This document shows positions 1 to 12,900 of a DNA stretch of 64,000 bases, one piece after another; within the stretch, counting starts at the first letter, position 1, and every line of letters starts with the position of its first letter. Under the pieces are notes generated by a model. That model had not been told where the DNA came from and made no database searches. It saw only the letters and a program-made list of their open reading frames with translations. Source of the stretch: Lepidurus packardi (lineage: Eukaryota > Arthropoda > Branchiopoda > Notostraca > Triopsidae); assembly GCA_023053545.1 (NCBI GenBank), contig JAKZAN010000006.1, positions 9,146,351 through 9,210,350 on the forward strand, in the 5' to 3' direction. The translations under genes and the position numbers were made by a program.

Positions 1-3000
1 GCGCAGTTCGCTGAACACCTTTTCATAGTATTCACGCTCTTTCTTCTTGTTCGTGGCCACCATTTGGGCAGGACTCATAAGGATCGCGCTATTGGCCGAC
101 GCCGTGCTTGCGTTGACAATACTTTTGTCATGTGGGCCGTTGGTAGTGGTTAAGGCGGCAGTGGGTGCCGCCATCGGCGTCCAATTCGAACCGATGGCCG
201 TTACAGGGGTAGCAGTGCTGGAGGCGGCGTTCAAGGAGGCCACGGCCAAGGCTTCTTGCATCTTTTCTTGCCATTTGAGCCAATCGGTGGTGAGTCGAGC
301 GTAGGTTTCAGTGAGGAAACGCTGTCGAGCTTCTTTCTCCCGTTGGCGTCGTCGGAACATCGCACGGAGTTGTTCTTTGAAAGCAGCGTAGGCGGCGCGG
401 TTTTGTTGGTAAACAGGGGCATCGCTGGGCTGGTTGTACAGGGGAAGATCGATCGTAGGGCCCAATTTGTCCAAAACTGAATGTGCTTCCTGCGCTTTTC
501 TCTGAAAAGGAAAAATTATAGAAAATATAAGAAAACTTCCCTTTCGACTGAAGGAAAACTTAAAAAGATTTTGCAAGAAGCACTGAGAATAGGAAAAAAA
601 ATAAACTTCTATCGCTTAATCGGTTTGTTTATTCATTCAAAAATCGCTTAGCTGAAAATGCACAGAAGTAAACCTAAAGCTGAATCAAGCGAAAAAACTA
701 TTCCATAATTGCAAACTAAAAATTAATTGGGTAATTTAATTTTTTTGTAATTGGTAACTTTTGAAAATCCTAGTATAGCCTACATTTCGTTTGATTTTAC
801 TTACTATTTAAACTGTAACAAAGAGCTTCAAACTCAAGCACATACAAAATAAGACCAGGAACACGAATGTCTATAATACCCCAAAATAATACAAAATAAC
901 TAGTAAGACTAAAAGTATTTACTTGTAGTTCTAAACTCTTGGGATTGAAATGCTAAAACGGGGTAACTGTGCCTTTAGTTTTTTTTAAATCCCGTACTAA
1001 ATGCTGGCATGTTAATTGTAACAAAAATTTGAAAGTTGAGTCAATAAGCTGAAGCAAGTATTTCGGAAGTACGTAATCACTTACGACCACTACCAAAATC
1101 CAAGAATGAAGTTTAACCTATCAAGTTATCCTTAGAACTAGTCCAGAATACCAGGTATAAAAGGCGCCAATTTGACAGGCATACGAATTATATGCCGAAA
1201 CATTTTCTGAAGCTTTCGAACCCCAAAAAGCGGGGGAAAAATTAAATTATTTACCCGATTTTCTGCATAAATGATCTGTGCAATGCTGCGGTGCTTAGGA
1301 CGGGGCGTCACAGTGCCCTCATCCAAAGTATCCGGTCTAAGTGCAGCTTCTTCAAGCTCCGCTTGCTTTTTCTTAGATTTGGCGATGGCAGATTCGGTTT
1401 TGGCGATTTCTCGGTCCACAGACGCGATTTGCTGCAATAAAATATCCTTGGTCGAGCGCAACGGCGAGTCCTCCCTTCCTCCCTCGCCCGGTAATGTGGG
1501 TGAAATGGCCTCCACCTGTGGCGTATAAGCTGGCTCCTGAAAATATATGAATATGACATAAATAAAACTAATTATATACGATAAAATAAACAAATACTGA
1601 TATTATACACAATAATATAAAATAAATAGATGAATATTGAAATTATACAAAATAAAATAAAAATGAATAAAGAAATAAAACATAAAAATAAAAGTTACAA
1701 TTTCCTATCAAACAAAATACTCGTATATTTTTACTCTTGGACGCGTGTCGATCCTCAGTGGCTGAGGCGATTCTTTGACATCCCCTCCCAGTCGCATCTT
1801 CTTGTAGGGCGGATTATCCATCGCGGAGGGAGACGACGCGGATCCTGGCTGTGTGGGCGTACCCGTAAGCAAAGGCGTAGCCCCGCCCACCAAGCCTCCG
1901 CTCACAAACGGCATCAAGCCTTCCCCTCGGTAAGATTCTCTGTTGAAAACGAAGAAAAGCCATAAGAGAAACCAATAATTTGGTGTCAAAAGACAACTGT
2001 CTTCTTATCCACTTGAAAAGGGAAATAAGGGGTAAAATACTAAGAAAACCTACGGGTAGGGCTGCATGGAAAGGGTGGAGCGACCACCATGACCCATACT
2101 GCCCGTGAAATCGGGGGCTGAGGCCATGGGCAAGAGTGTGAGCCGTCGGCTGCGCCCATAATCTCCACTCCCCGTATTGTTGCCCAGTCGATCTGGCGGC
2201 GAACGCAAATGAAACGGGGAATGGGCCTCCCGGTACGTCGCACCGGCTGAAGACGGCTGATGAGGCGGGGGCGGACCTGGTAAGTATCGCATTCCGGCGT
2301 TGGTCCCGTACATAGGCATGCTAATCTGTGGGGACGGAGCTTGAGGCGGTACCCTGGTCTTGTACGGCGAGTTGTCCGATGAATGTGGCGACCTAGCAAG
2401 TACAAAAAGGGAAATCAAACACATGATTTTTTGTTTCTTCATAATTATTGTTATGCGAAAAGTCGTGCATTGGAATTCTGAGCCAAAACAACGGAGCCGG
2501 AAATGTAGAAAGGTATTTGTGGGGTCTTAAGTAAGCTTCCTAGGTGAGGATACTTTTCTTTTGTCCCTTCTAGCTTTTTACAAATGTATTTAAGGATTCA
2601 AGGTGAGATGCAAGGCAGGCGACCTTGGCCGCCAGACATTGGTACCCGGACTTTATGCAAAATTGTGAAAATTGGCGGCCCGGATGGCTTTTTGTTTTTA
2701 CATGTTTCTCATTATTGTCCCTTCTAATTATACATATTGAGTTCGTGACGTACGATATAGCCACATACGCACACACAAAAAAAAAAAAATTCAAAACACG
2801 AAACGAAGAATGTTGCCCAAAGACAAAGACTTGCTAAACATTTCGTAAAAATAAGCCAACGATTTCTCGAAAACGCTTCTTATGTAAAGCATGGGGAAAT
2901 CCGTACTAAAAATAAACGGACGGTCGTGGGATTCTAAATTATACCTCGGTTACGGATCTGCGTTGTTATTACCGTTTCTAAATTCGGACAAAGTGATAAC

Positions 3001-4914
3001 ACTCAAAAGACAAAGTGATAACACTCAAAAGCGAGACTGATTAAGAAACACGCCTCCATTACGTTAATTCTCCTGTAAAGGTGGGTGCCAAGACCGTACC
3101 CAAGGGGTTGTTAGGGGGTTTCAATCCCCGAAATCTGACACCCCCCCCCCCCAACCCAAATCCTGGTACATGCTAAAAATAATTATAACGTACAACAGTG
3201 GTGTAATTTACTTTCTGTGAAGTAATACCGTATTTATAATACTGTGTACAATAATACCGTTAAAATAATCGGAAGTGTATATAGAAATCTCTACTAATAA
3301 AAAGAAAAAAAAATCTTGTAGTTTTTTATTTCATTTTCCAATTTTACTGTAGCCAAAAATCACATTGCACGCCTCCCAAAACGGCCCTCTGACCTGCGAG
3401 AAAGTTCACGGTGCCAGATACGAATGATAAGAAGGATTTAAATATAAAATTCCCTTTTCTTCCATCCCATTCGTAAATAGTACCCAAATAACATAAAATT
3501 CCTTGTAATGTACAAGATGATAAATAACGAACTAGAAAGCAAGCTTGCTGGCAAAAAACTCAACAGAAACACGAAAGATACTAAGACACCTTAGCATATT
3601 ATAAACTTTATGATAATACAAGCAGAAAATAATAACTAATGAAGACAATAATACTAATAGTAGTACACAAACGTTCTCCCCACATACACACGCACCTGTA
3701 ATAAACGGTTACCCGAGTCGAATTGACAGTTATGTTGAATATATCTAAAAACGAGGGTCAAAATGGACTCCGTGACCTTAGCCACGAATTGTTGCCCTGC
3801 AAATCATGTCTCGATTGCCTAATCACGTCTAGCTGTGGACGACGCCCCAGAGGGGGAAAGGTTCGGTGTAAAAATAAAAGATCCGAATAAACTGATATAC
3901 ACTTAACCTAGAATAGACCTTCAACAAATTCATACATCACCAGTGCTAAAAATAAATGCAGGAGTATAATTACAACACTAATTTTATTACATGCATGACA
4001 CGTGCACAAACGTGAATCAAAAAGAGTCTTGGAAAATAGGCGCGGGTGCTTTGACCTTTCTCCCGAATTGTCCCAAAATAAAAATACATAATAATAAAAA
4101 AAAGAAAGCGCATGACAAGCAACAAGCCAGTCGGGCTTAAAGCAACGCAAGGCTTCTCCTTGCAACATGCACACAATTCCTCGAAAAGGATACTTTTCGA
4201 AGAAGTTTTCATTCTCGTCTGGGTTTTTTCCCTTGTATACACCCCCCCCCCCCCCACCACTTGCCTTCCCCTATCATTAATGAGTAAAAAGACTGCATAG
4301 CCGGTCAGCCAAACTATTAAAAACGTGATGTAATTAGCTACCTAACTGACCCCCAACAAGGACCAAATTAAATAAATATAAATAAATATAAATAAATAAT
4401 AAAAAAAAAACTTCAACCTTGCCAAAGCCTTTTCAGTAGTAAGCAGAAGGGTCCCATATCAAGGGGGAAAAAATGATGGTGGGGGAAAAAAAAATTGTGT
4501 CTGGATGAGTGCCAAGTCGGTTACGTAACAATGACAATGGTTATTATAGTAATCTGATCCTTAATGGAAAACTATAAACATTCCAAAACACGTTGGGAGT
4601 CTGGACAGAAATACATAAAGTTTTTTTTTTAAATATATCATGCATTCTACATAATTCAATATATCATACCTTCCCAAGTGAGCTGCAGTTGATGGCGCTC
4701 CTGGTACGGGGGGCCTCATGGTTGGAATATGTTGAGAAGCTACGACTGACGAGGAGAAAGATGGACCTGTAGATGGATATTGTTGAGCGCGGGGAGATGA
4801 CGATGGAGGATGGTGTCCTGATGGCGTAGCGGCAGCTCCACTTCCATTGAGGCTTGAATGTGATGACGCTAACGACAAAGCAGGAGACAAATGGGCCATG
4901 GAACGCACCTCCAT
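1..4914 (-). CDS. Smr: NCoR/SMRT (SMRTER)-type nuclear receptor corepressor, N-terminal part; runs off left edge
   Basis: Five minus-strand exons chain in phase: 4914-4670, 2392-2054, 1939-1735, 1536-1255 and 501-1, giving 524 residues. Each intron has GT..AG ends. The start is the ATG at 4912-4914; an acceptor-like TTGCAG sits 38 bp upstream, so a non-coding first exon is likely. The last two exons match the conserved N-terminal NCoR/SMRT block: an ISPTLPGE segment, a coiled coil (DREIAKTESAIAKSKKKQAE), RSIAQIIYAENR, LPLYNQPSD and EYYEKVFSELR, which in the family lies just before the SANT/DAD domain. In the family the coiled coil binds TBL1 and GPS2, and the SANT/DAD domain activates HDAC3. 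Those domains lie beyond base 1. The first exons are Ser/Pro-rich, with a short basic motif (KKMRLGGD) and an SRRLTLLPM segment like the vertebrate N-terminus. Expected role: nuclear corepressor scaffold. Family identity is firm; the first exon is less so. Confidence 0.9.
502..1254 (-). other. Intron of the SMRTER-like gene
   Basis: AT-rich intron of 753 bp between the exons ending at 1255 and starting at 501. Donor GTAAAT and acceptor TTTTCAG are visible on the minus strand. I see no coding or RNA feature inside. Confidence 0.75.
2393..4669 (-). other. First coding intron of the SMRTER-like gene (2.3 kb)
   Basis: The donor is GTATGA at 4669-4664 and the acceptor CTTGCTAG ends at 2393. It holds two homopolymer C runs (3141-3152 and 4242-4255), an ATAAATAA-rich stretch near 4370-4410 and a 22-bp tandem duplication. 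No conserved coding segment was recognised, so a regulatory role is possible but not shown. Confidence 0.7.
2987..3030. repeat. 22-bp unit repeated twice in tandem
   Basis: GACAAAGTGATAACACTCAA plus AA occurs at 2987-3008 and again, identically, at 3009-3030. It lies inside an intron and looks like a simple recent tandem duplication. Confidence 0.95.
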
Positions 4915-6944
4915 TCCCACCAAAACACTTTGCCTCTTTTTCTTTTTTTTTCTATTCTGCAATAAGGATGTCTTACGCTTCCGAGGCCGAGTTCTTGGTT
5001 TCTCGTTGACTCAAACTCAGCGGAGCCATTGAATAGCCGATTTCCGAGACCAGGATCACAGAATTGTTTTGATCAGCTTCGAGAACTGCAACAATCTTGC
5101 AGAGAATAGCCCACTTTGTCCGTCTCCAATGAATCATATGGAACGTTCTGATAGCTCACGGTTTGCAGCACCTGTGAAAGGCCAGAGAGGGAAAGAAAGA
5201 AATAGTATTAAAAATTTTACTTGGCAAATCAATAAAAGCTGGCGTGCTTGTTTTTCTTTTCCCATGCAACTTCAACTCGCAATCGACTTGGAATTCTCAG
5301 GAAAATGGCAGTTAATCTTGACGGCATCCTAAGCTAAACATTCTTGACGTCCTCTTGGTTTGACAGAGCCAGAGACTCATCAACCTTAACCAAAATAAGC
5401 TCAATTTGAAGTTGGTATTAGCAATCAGGAAACTTTGGAAACCAGTTGGGTGTGAACTCAACATTGTCAAGAGCCACGCACTTTTTAAAAACCGGATAGG
5501 ATTAGCATTACTATCGTAATAAACCATTCCTCGCGAGGCAAGGAAATAACAAAGAAAAGCAAAAAAGGGGGTAGACGAGGGGGGCCAGCCATAGGAAAAA
5601 AATGCTGCTCACTTTTGCCCTCGTCATATTTCACTTCCCCAGCCACGTTCACGTACCGTAATTAGCGGATTGCACTCGTCGTACCCTAAGCAAGCTGTCC
5701 ACACTATTTAAAATCCGAAAACTGAGCTTTCTTCACGTAATAATTAACATTGAATCATCGAATGGTGAGGCGGTGGCCTCGTCAACGCGATACTACAAGA
5801 TGGCGGCCGCTCATGGACTATCAGCGCCACCAAGCGACAGTTTACCTTTAACTCTAACACAGCGCGGCGCCCTTTTTTTAATATACGCTCGTTCCTATTT
5901 AGACCTCTCTCAGCGGCATTATAGACTTATCGACTTGCCAAGGTCTCTGCGTGAGTTGGAAAATAATCACATCCAACAGGTAAGAAAGACCCAATTCAGA
6001 CGCTAAAAGAGCTAAAAAAAAGGGTACCGGAATTCAAGTTAACGAATGCGATAATATATAAGTCTATATATAGCTAAAAAGGAGACGGGGAGGCGGGAGA
6101 TAAGGATTCGTATAAACAATGAGGGAAAAATACCAAAAAATCGCCTTGACGCTCTGTGTGTGGTTGTGTATACTATACACATAAAAAGCTACTCTCTAAA
6201 GAGCTGCGGGCACAATTATTCAGATCTTGGGAGCAAATGGAGGAGAGAATCATTCGCAAAAAGGAGAAAAGTTTCCCTATCAAGGAATCGGGAAAAAAAT
6301 CTAAAAACGTGATGGAGGGGGCTGAAGGTGGTCAACACAGTCAAAACAAACATCACATAACGGTCCCAGATTTTCGGCTAAATATTTTAAAAAAAGAAAA
6401 GGGGTTTCAGAAAAGTTTACCATGCACACCTATACGCCACAACTCTTTTTTTTGTTTTTGTTTTCTGCAAATCCTTATAAAACACATCAAAGATGTTCTG
6501 GGTTTGTTTGTCGTGAACATCCCCTTAAAAATCCCCGTCTACAATCCGCACAAGCGACAAATAAATAAAAAAACACCCCTTTTTTCATTGTCTTTACTTT
6601 TCGGGTCGCCACGTTGAAAAGGCCATTTCGTTTTTGGTTTTGTCTTTTAAAATAAATCAAAACACAAATTTTGTGTCAAGAAAAATGTAAAGATTGTGTC
6701 AGGGGACTTTCTACGTATATGTACAATTCAACTCATGACCTCCTTAATTTTGTTGACAACTTTTTTGCAAGGAAGTTAATAGCGTCCAAAAAAAAAAAAA
6801 TCGCACCACGATTACAGTTTCTCTCTCTCACTCTTTTTCTCGCTTTACAAAGTTCTTCCTAAAATTTGCATATGCATCATTGCGGGTTTTTTCAGGGGGG
6901 TTCTAGAGTCTAGGGAGAGGGGTCTATGTTCAGTTTTTTCGCGG
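4915..6944. other. Intergenic region between the SMRTER-like 5' end and the AUTS2-like 3' end
   Basis: About 2 kb containing the presumed 5' UTR and promoter of the SMRTER-like gene and the 3' UTR of the AUTS2-like gene. Both genes are on the minus strand. The ORFs here are short and show no recognisable family. The GC-richer patch around 5760-5860 is the best promoter candidate. Confidence 0.5.
5796..5807 (+). promoter_or_regulatory. YY1/Pho-like motif CAAGATGGCGGC
   Basis: The 12-mer CAAGATGGCGGC matches the classical YY1 consensus, whose core GCCAT is also the Pho site in insects. It lies in the locally GC-rich stretch about 0.9 kb upstream of the SMRTER-like start codon. In vertebrate promoters the motif usually runs in the sense direction, whereas here it is antisense to the minus-strand genes, which weakens the call. 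Match seen; function inferred. Confidence 0.35.
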
Positions 6945-9900
6945 TCACCTGGACCCTCCGGGAGTGTCCATTTTGAAATCCAAGCTCGAATGCGCACCTG
7001 GGGGCAAGGCTAGAGGTGGTAACCCTAAATCCATCCGCGAAGAAGGCGGGACCATAGGGGGCGTGCCGGCCGCGCTGCCTGGTGGCCCTCGACCAAGGCT
7101 ATTCATGTAGTACGACGGATGAAACATGGCATTGGTGGAGTGCGGGGTTGGGTACATCCCGGCCACGCCCATTGGTGGCATTCCTAAGGCGGCCGTGGGG
7201 GGGCGGGATACTTGGGGAGGGGGCGGGCTGCTTCTTTTGCCATAGGAAGGGTACATGGAAGGGAGAAAGCTCGGCTGCGTGTGGTAGGCCATGGACGTGG
7301 GTGGGTAGAGTCCACCCACGAAGCTGTCTCGGTAGAGGTATTGGGTGGCCGTCGGCAGAGAAGGGGGCAGCGTGTTGAGTCGCAGCCATTCCCTCTCCCG
7401 GTCGAGCATGGTGGCTTCGTACGGGTTGTAGAAGGAAGGTGGTAAGGGGAGACGGTAGTTAAGGGGAGAGGGGGGCGGGGCCGCGCCGGTGGGAGGGAAA
7501 GGGGAAGGGGAGGAATAGAGAGAGTTGAGGAAGGGCGCCGGAGCGTGGGCCTGACACACTACGGCAGTTTGGTGGTTCTTGACGAGGCCAGCGGCGGAAG
7601 CGGCTGCTGAGGATCGTTCGTGGTCGGACCGGCAGCGCTCAGCCACGTGGCTACTACAGCCCGGGCCGTTCAAGCTACTCGCCCGAGCCACCAACGGCGA
7701 CCGGGAGGTTTCTCTCCGTCGCTCTTTTTCTTGCTCCCGTTCTTTCTCTTCCGCTCGTCGCCGTTCCTCTCGCCTTTCACGCTCCCGTTCGCGCTCTTCT
7801 TCCCGTTTGCGCTCGCGCTCCCGTTCACGTTCCCGCTCGCGCTGCTCGCGTTCTTTCTCCCGCCGTTCTTTAGAGGGGTGGCTGACCTCGCTGACCTTCG
7901 GTGTCAGAGCCAGATTGTGCTGCAGGGACGACGAGGAGGCAGAGGAAGCCGAGGATGCTGAAGACGATGAGGTAGGTGGCCAGGGAGACGGGCCTGGGGG
8001 GGCTGGCGGTAAGCCCGAACCATATGTGGGCGGTCCTCGGGGCACCCTATAAAAAGAAATCGGGAAATCGATATAAACCCCTTGCACAAAAATGATATCA
8101 ATTCTAAAACAAGACAAAATGCCTTTCAAGCGGCACTATCCTGTCTGTTATGATTTTGACAGAAAAGGATGGCAAAAATTGACGGAAAATATGTCAAGAA
8201 AAGTCTCGAGAGCCAACACAACACAAGCAAAGACGAATTCTAATATTTTTCTTTGAAGAGAATTTGTAAACGTTAGAAATGACACTGAAGTACTAGTTTG
8301 CGTTTGCCCTCGATACTTTTTGCATGTGCTCTCTTGATTCCCGCAAAAAAAAAAAAAAAATGCTTTTAACTTTGTGAAGCTATCTTTACGGTCGTTTTTC
8401 TTTTCCTATCGCGAAAGACCATTGAACGACACTGTGACAACCTTATATGACGTTACATGTCATTGAAGGCGAACTTTTGCATCCTTCCATTACAATTCAA
8501 AGCCAATTCAAAAACGTTACTGGAACTCCAGTACGAGTGAAGTTCTAATGTTTCTCGGCAAGTAATACAAGGCATATTATTGCGACACGAATTGAATTTG
8601 GCTCAGTTCATAGTCCCTTTGCAAAGCAAGAAGAAGTCATTCATTTACTTATTTTTTATAGAAATGTACACACATGACATAATTTCCGCTTTTCAATGTC
8701 TGACGAAATACAAAATCGAGTGTCAACTTTTTGTGCGTTGTTTTTCGTCAAGTCTTTTTTTGCCTTATTTCGTTGTTCAAGGATTTGGGAAAGACTATAA
8801 AAACGAATACATCCTGATTGGCATGCTACTAGAATCTCCTGCTCTCCTGAGTTATTCTGGCTAAGGAAGCATGCAAAAACGGAGATAAAAATCGAACGAA
8901 CCGGTTCCAGAGATCCGTCGCAGGGGGGTGTGGATGCACTGGTAGGGAAGATAAAGGCGGGGCTAACGCTAGATCCCGTCCAGCAGGACCCAACATGGTT
9001 GAATAGGGACTCGGAAATCGAGGCGCTGTTGATCCCCAAATACAACCCGAAAATAGATATGATTAATTCCATATTTTCCATATTTTTAAAAGTTTTCTTT
9101 TATATCTTTAATATTTTTAGAACAAAAATTCAGGGAAATCATTTATGAATGATTTACCTAGCGGTGAAGGCGAGGGAGTCAAGAAAGATGGGGGATGGCC
9201 TAGAGTAGAAGGACCCGCAAAGGACGAAAAATGGTGTGCTCCGGGACCAGCTGCTGTGGAGGAAGATTGTTGACTGGTTAACGACGACGTCGTTGAAGAA
9301 GAGCAACTTCCCGGAAAGGGCGGCATGGAGGCAGAAGGTACTGGCAACGGCAGCGTATTGCGAGCTGCTGCCACCGCTTTGGCCTCCTTTTGCTGATTGT
9401 TGTAAATTTCCCAAGCGATCCGCACGTGCATGGCATTCCAACGCCCGGCTTTCTTGGTGGGCGGTTGGGGGAGCTGCGTGGGCGGCGCAAATGGGGTTAA
9501 ACTGCTGAGCGGAGGGGCTGGCGGGAAATGGGGGTGACTGAGCGGCGGTGCCATGTTGGCACGGTAGAAAGGGGACGCTTCCAGTGCTCCACCTACTTTG
9601 GGAGGAAATGAGAGCGGACTGGGCGGAACCGGCGTGGGACCGGTTGGAAAACTGGCGGTTTGGGTCCGCTCTTGCTGGGCTGATGCCAAAAACCGAGAAT
9701 CCAGTTCCCTCCTCAAGTAGTCGGTCGAGGATCCTAGAGAAATTCCAATCAAATTGTGGTCAAACACTTTTTTCCATTATCATTCCATAAAAATTCCATT
9801 ATCATTCCGAGTCATTCCATTATATTTTCTTTCGTTTCTTAAATGCAAAAGGAAAGCCTCATGAGGAATTTTGCTTGTGAACACCAAATAATTTAGTTCA

Positions 9901-12900
9901 AAGCGAGAATTTTAATTCCGAGTACAAATTACTTGTCTAAAGGAATGACTGAATTGAGTGTCAATGTATTCTCACCTGGTAGATAGTGATCTGGTAGTGG
10001 AGGAACTGGAGGCGGGGCGAAGACCGAAGGTGGAGGCGGTACTACGTGTGGTGTTGTCCTGGTAAGCGGCGGGGGCGGTGGAACCACCAAATTGGGCGAA
10101 GCTGCTCTTATTGTGTGGGGCAAGGGCGTTGGTGACTTTTTCGTTTTGGTTCCCGTGCTCTTCAAATTAACCAATGGAGACGCGCTTACGATAGGGGCCG
10201 GTTGCGAAACCAAAGGTGGTGGTAGCGACCCTACATGTGACGAAGCTACCGGATAGCCCAGCGGTAAAGACGAGCTCGTATGCGTGTTGATATTCGCATT
10301 AGCCGCTACCGACAACGGTAAAGGCAAACTGTGGTTATTGCTGGGAAGGTGAACGCTTTGCGGCAATGGACTACCCGCCTTCCAACTAGGACTATTTATC
10401 AAACAAGAAAGATACATCATTAAAACATCCATTCTTCAACTTTTTTAAATAGCTTTGTTTATTTTTCTACCTATATTCTCGAGGACTCCGCGTACTAGTC
10501 CGTGGTGAAGACGACATACGGCGCTCTTTGAAAACGTAAAAAAAAAATATAAGATAAGCTTTAATAAGTCAGAATCGAGTGTAATATTAGGTAACACTTG
10601 AACTTTAAAATTCGCAACAATTTCGTTAGAAAATAATATTGCAGACATTTCGTGTATTATTATCATACCTTGTGCGTGCGAAGAATTGGACATGACTGAA
10701 GAAGCGGCTGACGGGGGTGCCGAGGATCCGCCAATGGAATTATTGAGCGCCGTAAGTCCACTGTACCACGGAGGCAAAGAAGAGGCCGTGGACACAGAAC
10801 ACCCGCTATTGTTGCCATTCCCGCTGTTGTTGTTGGAGTAGTAGAGGGGTGGGGTATTAGACACTCCCCTGCTACTGGACGATATGGGCCCTCCCAGCGT
10901 CTGCTAACAGAAAAAAAGTAAATTAGCAAGGCAGGACAGATACATTTCTCAATGTAAAGGAAAATTTACTTCTGCCTTCAGCGTGGACAAGTTTTGCTGA
11001 CCAGACAGGAAATTAGGATGGCCCCCCATCGAATAATGAGACGAGGGCGGCAGATTGTTGGCCTGCGAGTACAGGGAAGGGGGGTAAGGAGGGTACGGGA
11101 GCGGGTAACAGTACAGATGGGCGTGCCCTGATGATGAAGGCAAGGATGCGGAGGAAGAAGGGGAGGGGCCTATGTTGTTTAGATACGGCGCCCAGTGCAT
11201 GGGCGGATCAGGGGCCACTGCTGCAGGTGTGAGAGCACTCGAAGAGGTGACTGCGACGCTCTTGGGATTAAGGGGAGGTCCTAAAGAAGCCCGGACGACT
11301 GGCGGTCCTCTGGAGGCGGAGGCGGGCCGTGGGGAAGGGGAAGGTGATGGAGCTGGTGGGTTGCTGACCGGCAAAAGGGGAGAAGGGGCAGGAGGAGCCG
11401 GTACTGGTGCTTCCACCCCTTGACATTCAGGTAAACGTGGTCCACTCTGGTAAAGAAAAATGACAACGTGGGATTGAAAAAGGTTATAATTTGCAATGAA
11501 TTTCATCTAACTATAGCTCAACGAGGGCTATAATTCATAAGTTTTCTGCTTGTTTTAGCAGGTGCGGCGTGCGATCCTTACTTGTGAAGCAGGTGCGACG
11601 GCAGTACCAGGCCTAGGACTAGCCATACTGGCTCTGGAGAGCGACTGAGGCGTGCCGCTGCCATTGAGGATCTCGACAGGACTGGGCGCAGTGGTGGTAG
11701 GTAGTACTGGCAGGTTAGGTGATTCCCTGCTTTTGACGACGACTGTTTCAGGTGTAGAAACGCGTTCCCGTGACGAGCCTGTGCTACTCGTGTTGACATT
11801 GTTATTGTTGTTGTTACTGCTGGAATTGTTGTTGGATGAAGGAGGTGAGTTGTTATTAGTAGGAAGTAAAGGAGGTCGCGGACTGGACGGTGGTCGCTCG
11901 CCATCTTCGCTCTCGCTATCACAGACGTATCCTCCACAGGAACTGCTCTGCCGACTCGCGTCACTCAGCCGTTCCGACGAAGCCCCTCGGATTTCGCGCG
12001 ACGTTTCCGACATGATATTTCGAGTCTAACCAAAGAAAGTGTAATAAATTTAGCAAATGGGAAGTCAAATTCATCAAGATTACATAATCTATGCTTGAAT
12101 TAATTGTTATAACTTTAAAATTAAAATAATTACAACATTGTACAAATCTCCTTTTAAATTATAACAGTATTTACTAAGAGTAATAACAGTAACAATAATA
12201 ATATCTCACATAATAAAAATAACAATTGCTTTTTTTTAAAGTAACGCCCTAGGATACGCGAACTGTTACGATTTTAAGAGCTTTTACCCTACCCAACTTG
12301 GTCACGAAAGTACATTTCCTGACCGGCACAGAAAAAACAAAAAGATTTGAGAATAATCAGAATTAAACCAAATTTTACTCAACTTTCCATTAGATTCCCC
12401 GCGACTAAACTTTATCTTGAACTTCGTACGTTCGGGTTTACTTATCTTCAGGGGATTGTAATAAACTAATTATAGAATTGTGCGGGTTTGTTTCTATTTT
12501 TTCTTAATAATGATAACATCGTTCAAAACGGTTAAATAAAGAACTAAGAACGTTTTAGTGATTAGTCTAGCCATTTATTATTTAGTTTGAGAAACCATAG
12601 TTTTATGACTACAATAAAGAATATTTTTTGCGTTCTCGCCTTATCTACGCTCCTTTTAAGTAACACTATGATAATAAATGCCTTTACAAATGCGTTAATA
12701 CTCAGAAATATAAATAAATATATAAATAATACTCAGAACTAGTGCTACGTAAATCGCGTGAAAAACGATTTACACAATGCTGTATAAATTCCTTAAGAAA
12801 ATCTGGTATTTGCTGAACCAAGCAACTAATTCAAAGTTCAGCTAATTTCAACAAATTCAACGCTTTTGCTGCCAAACAAAAATCAAGGATTTCACAGTGT

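Noticed and set aside
7579-8052. Plus-strand Ser/Arg-rich ORF resembling an SR protein
   Set aside because: It is the antisense shadow of the Arg/Glu tract in the AUTS2-like last exon and has no RRM or splice context.
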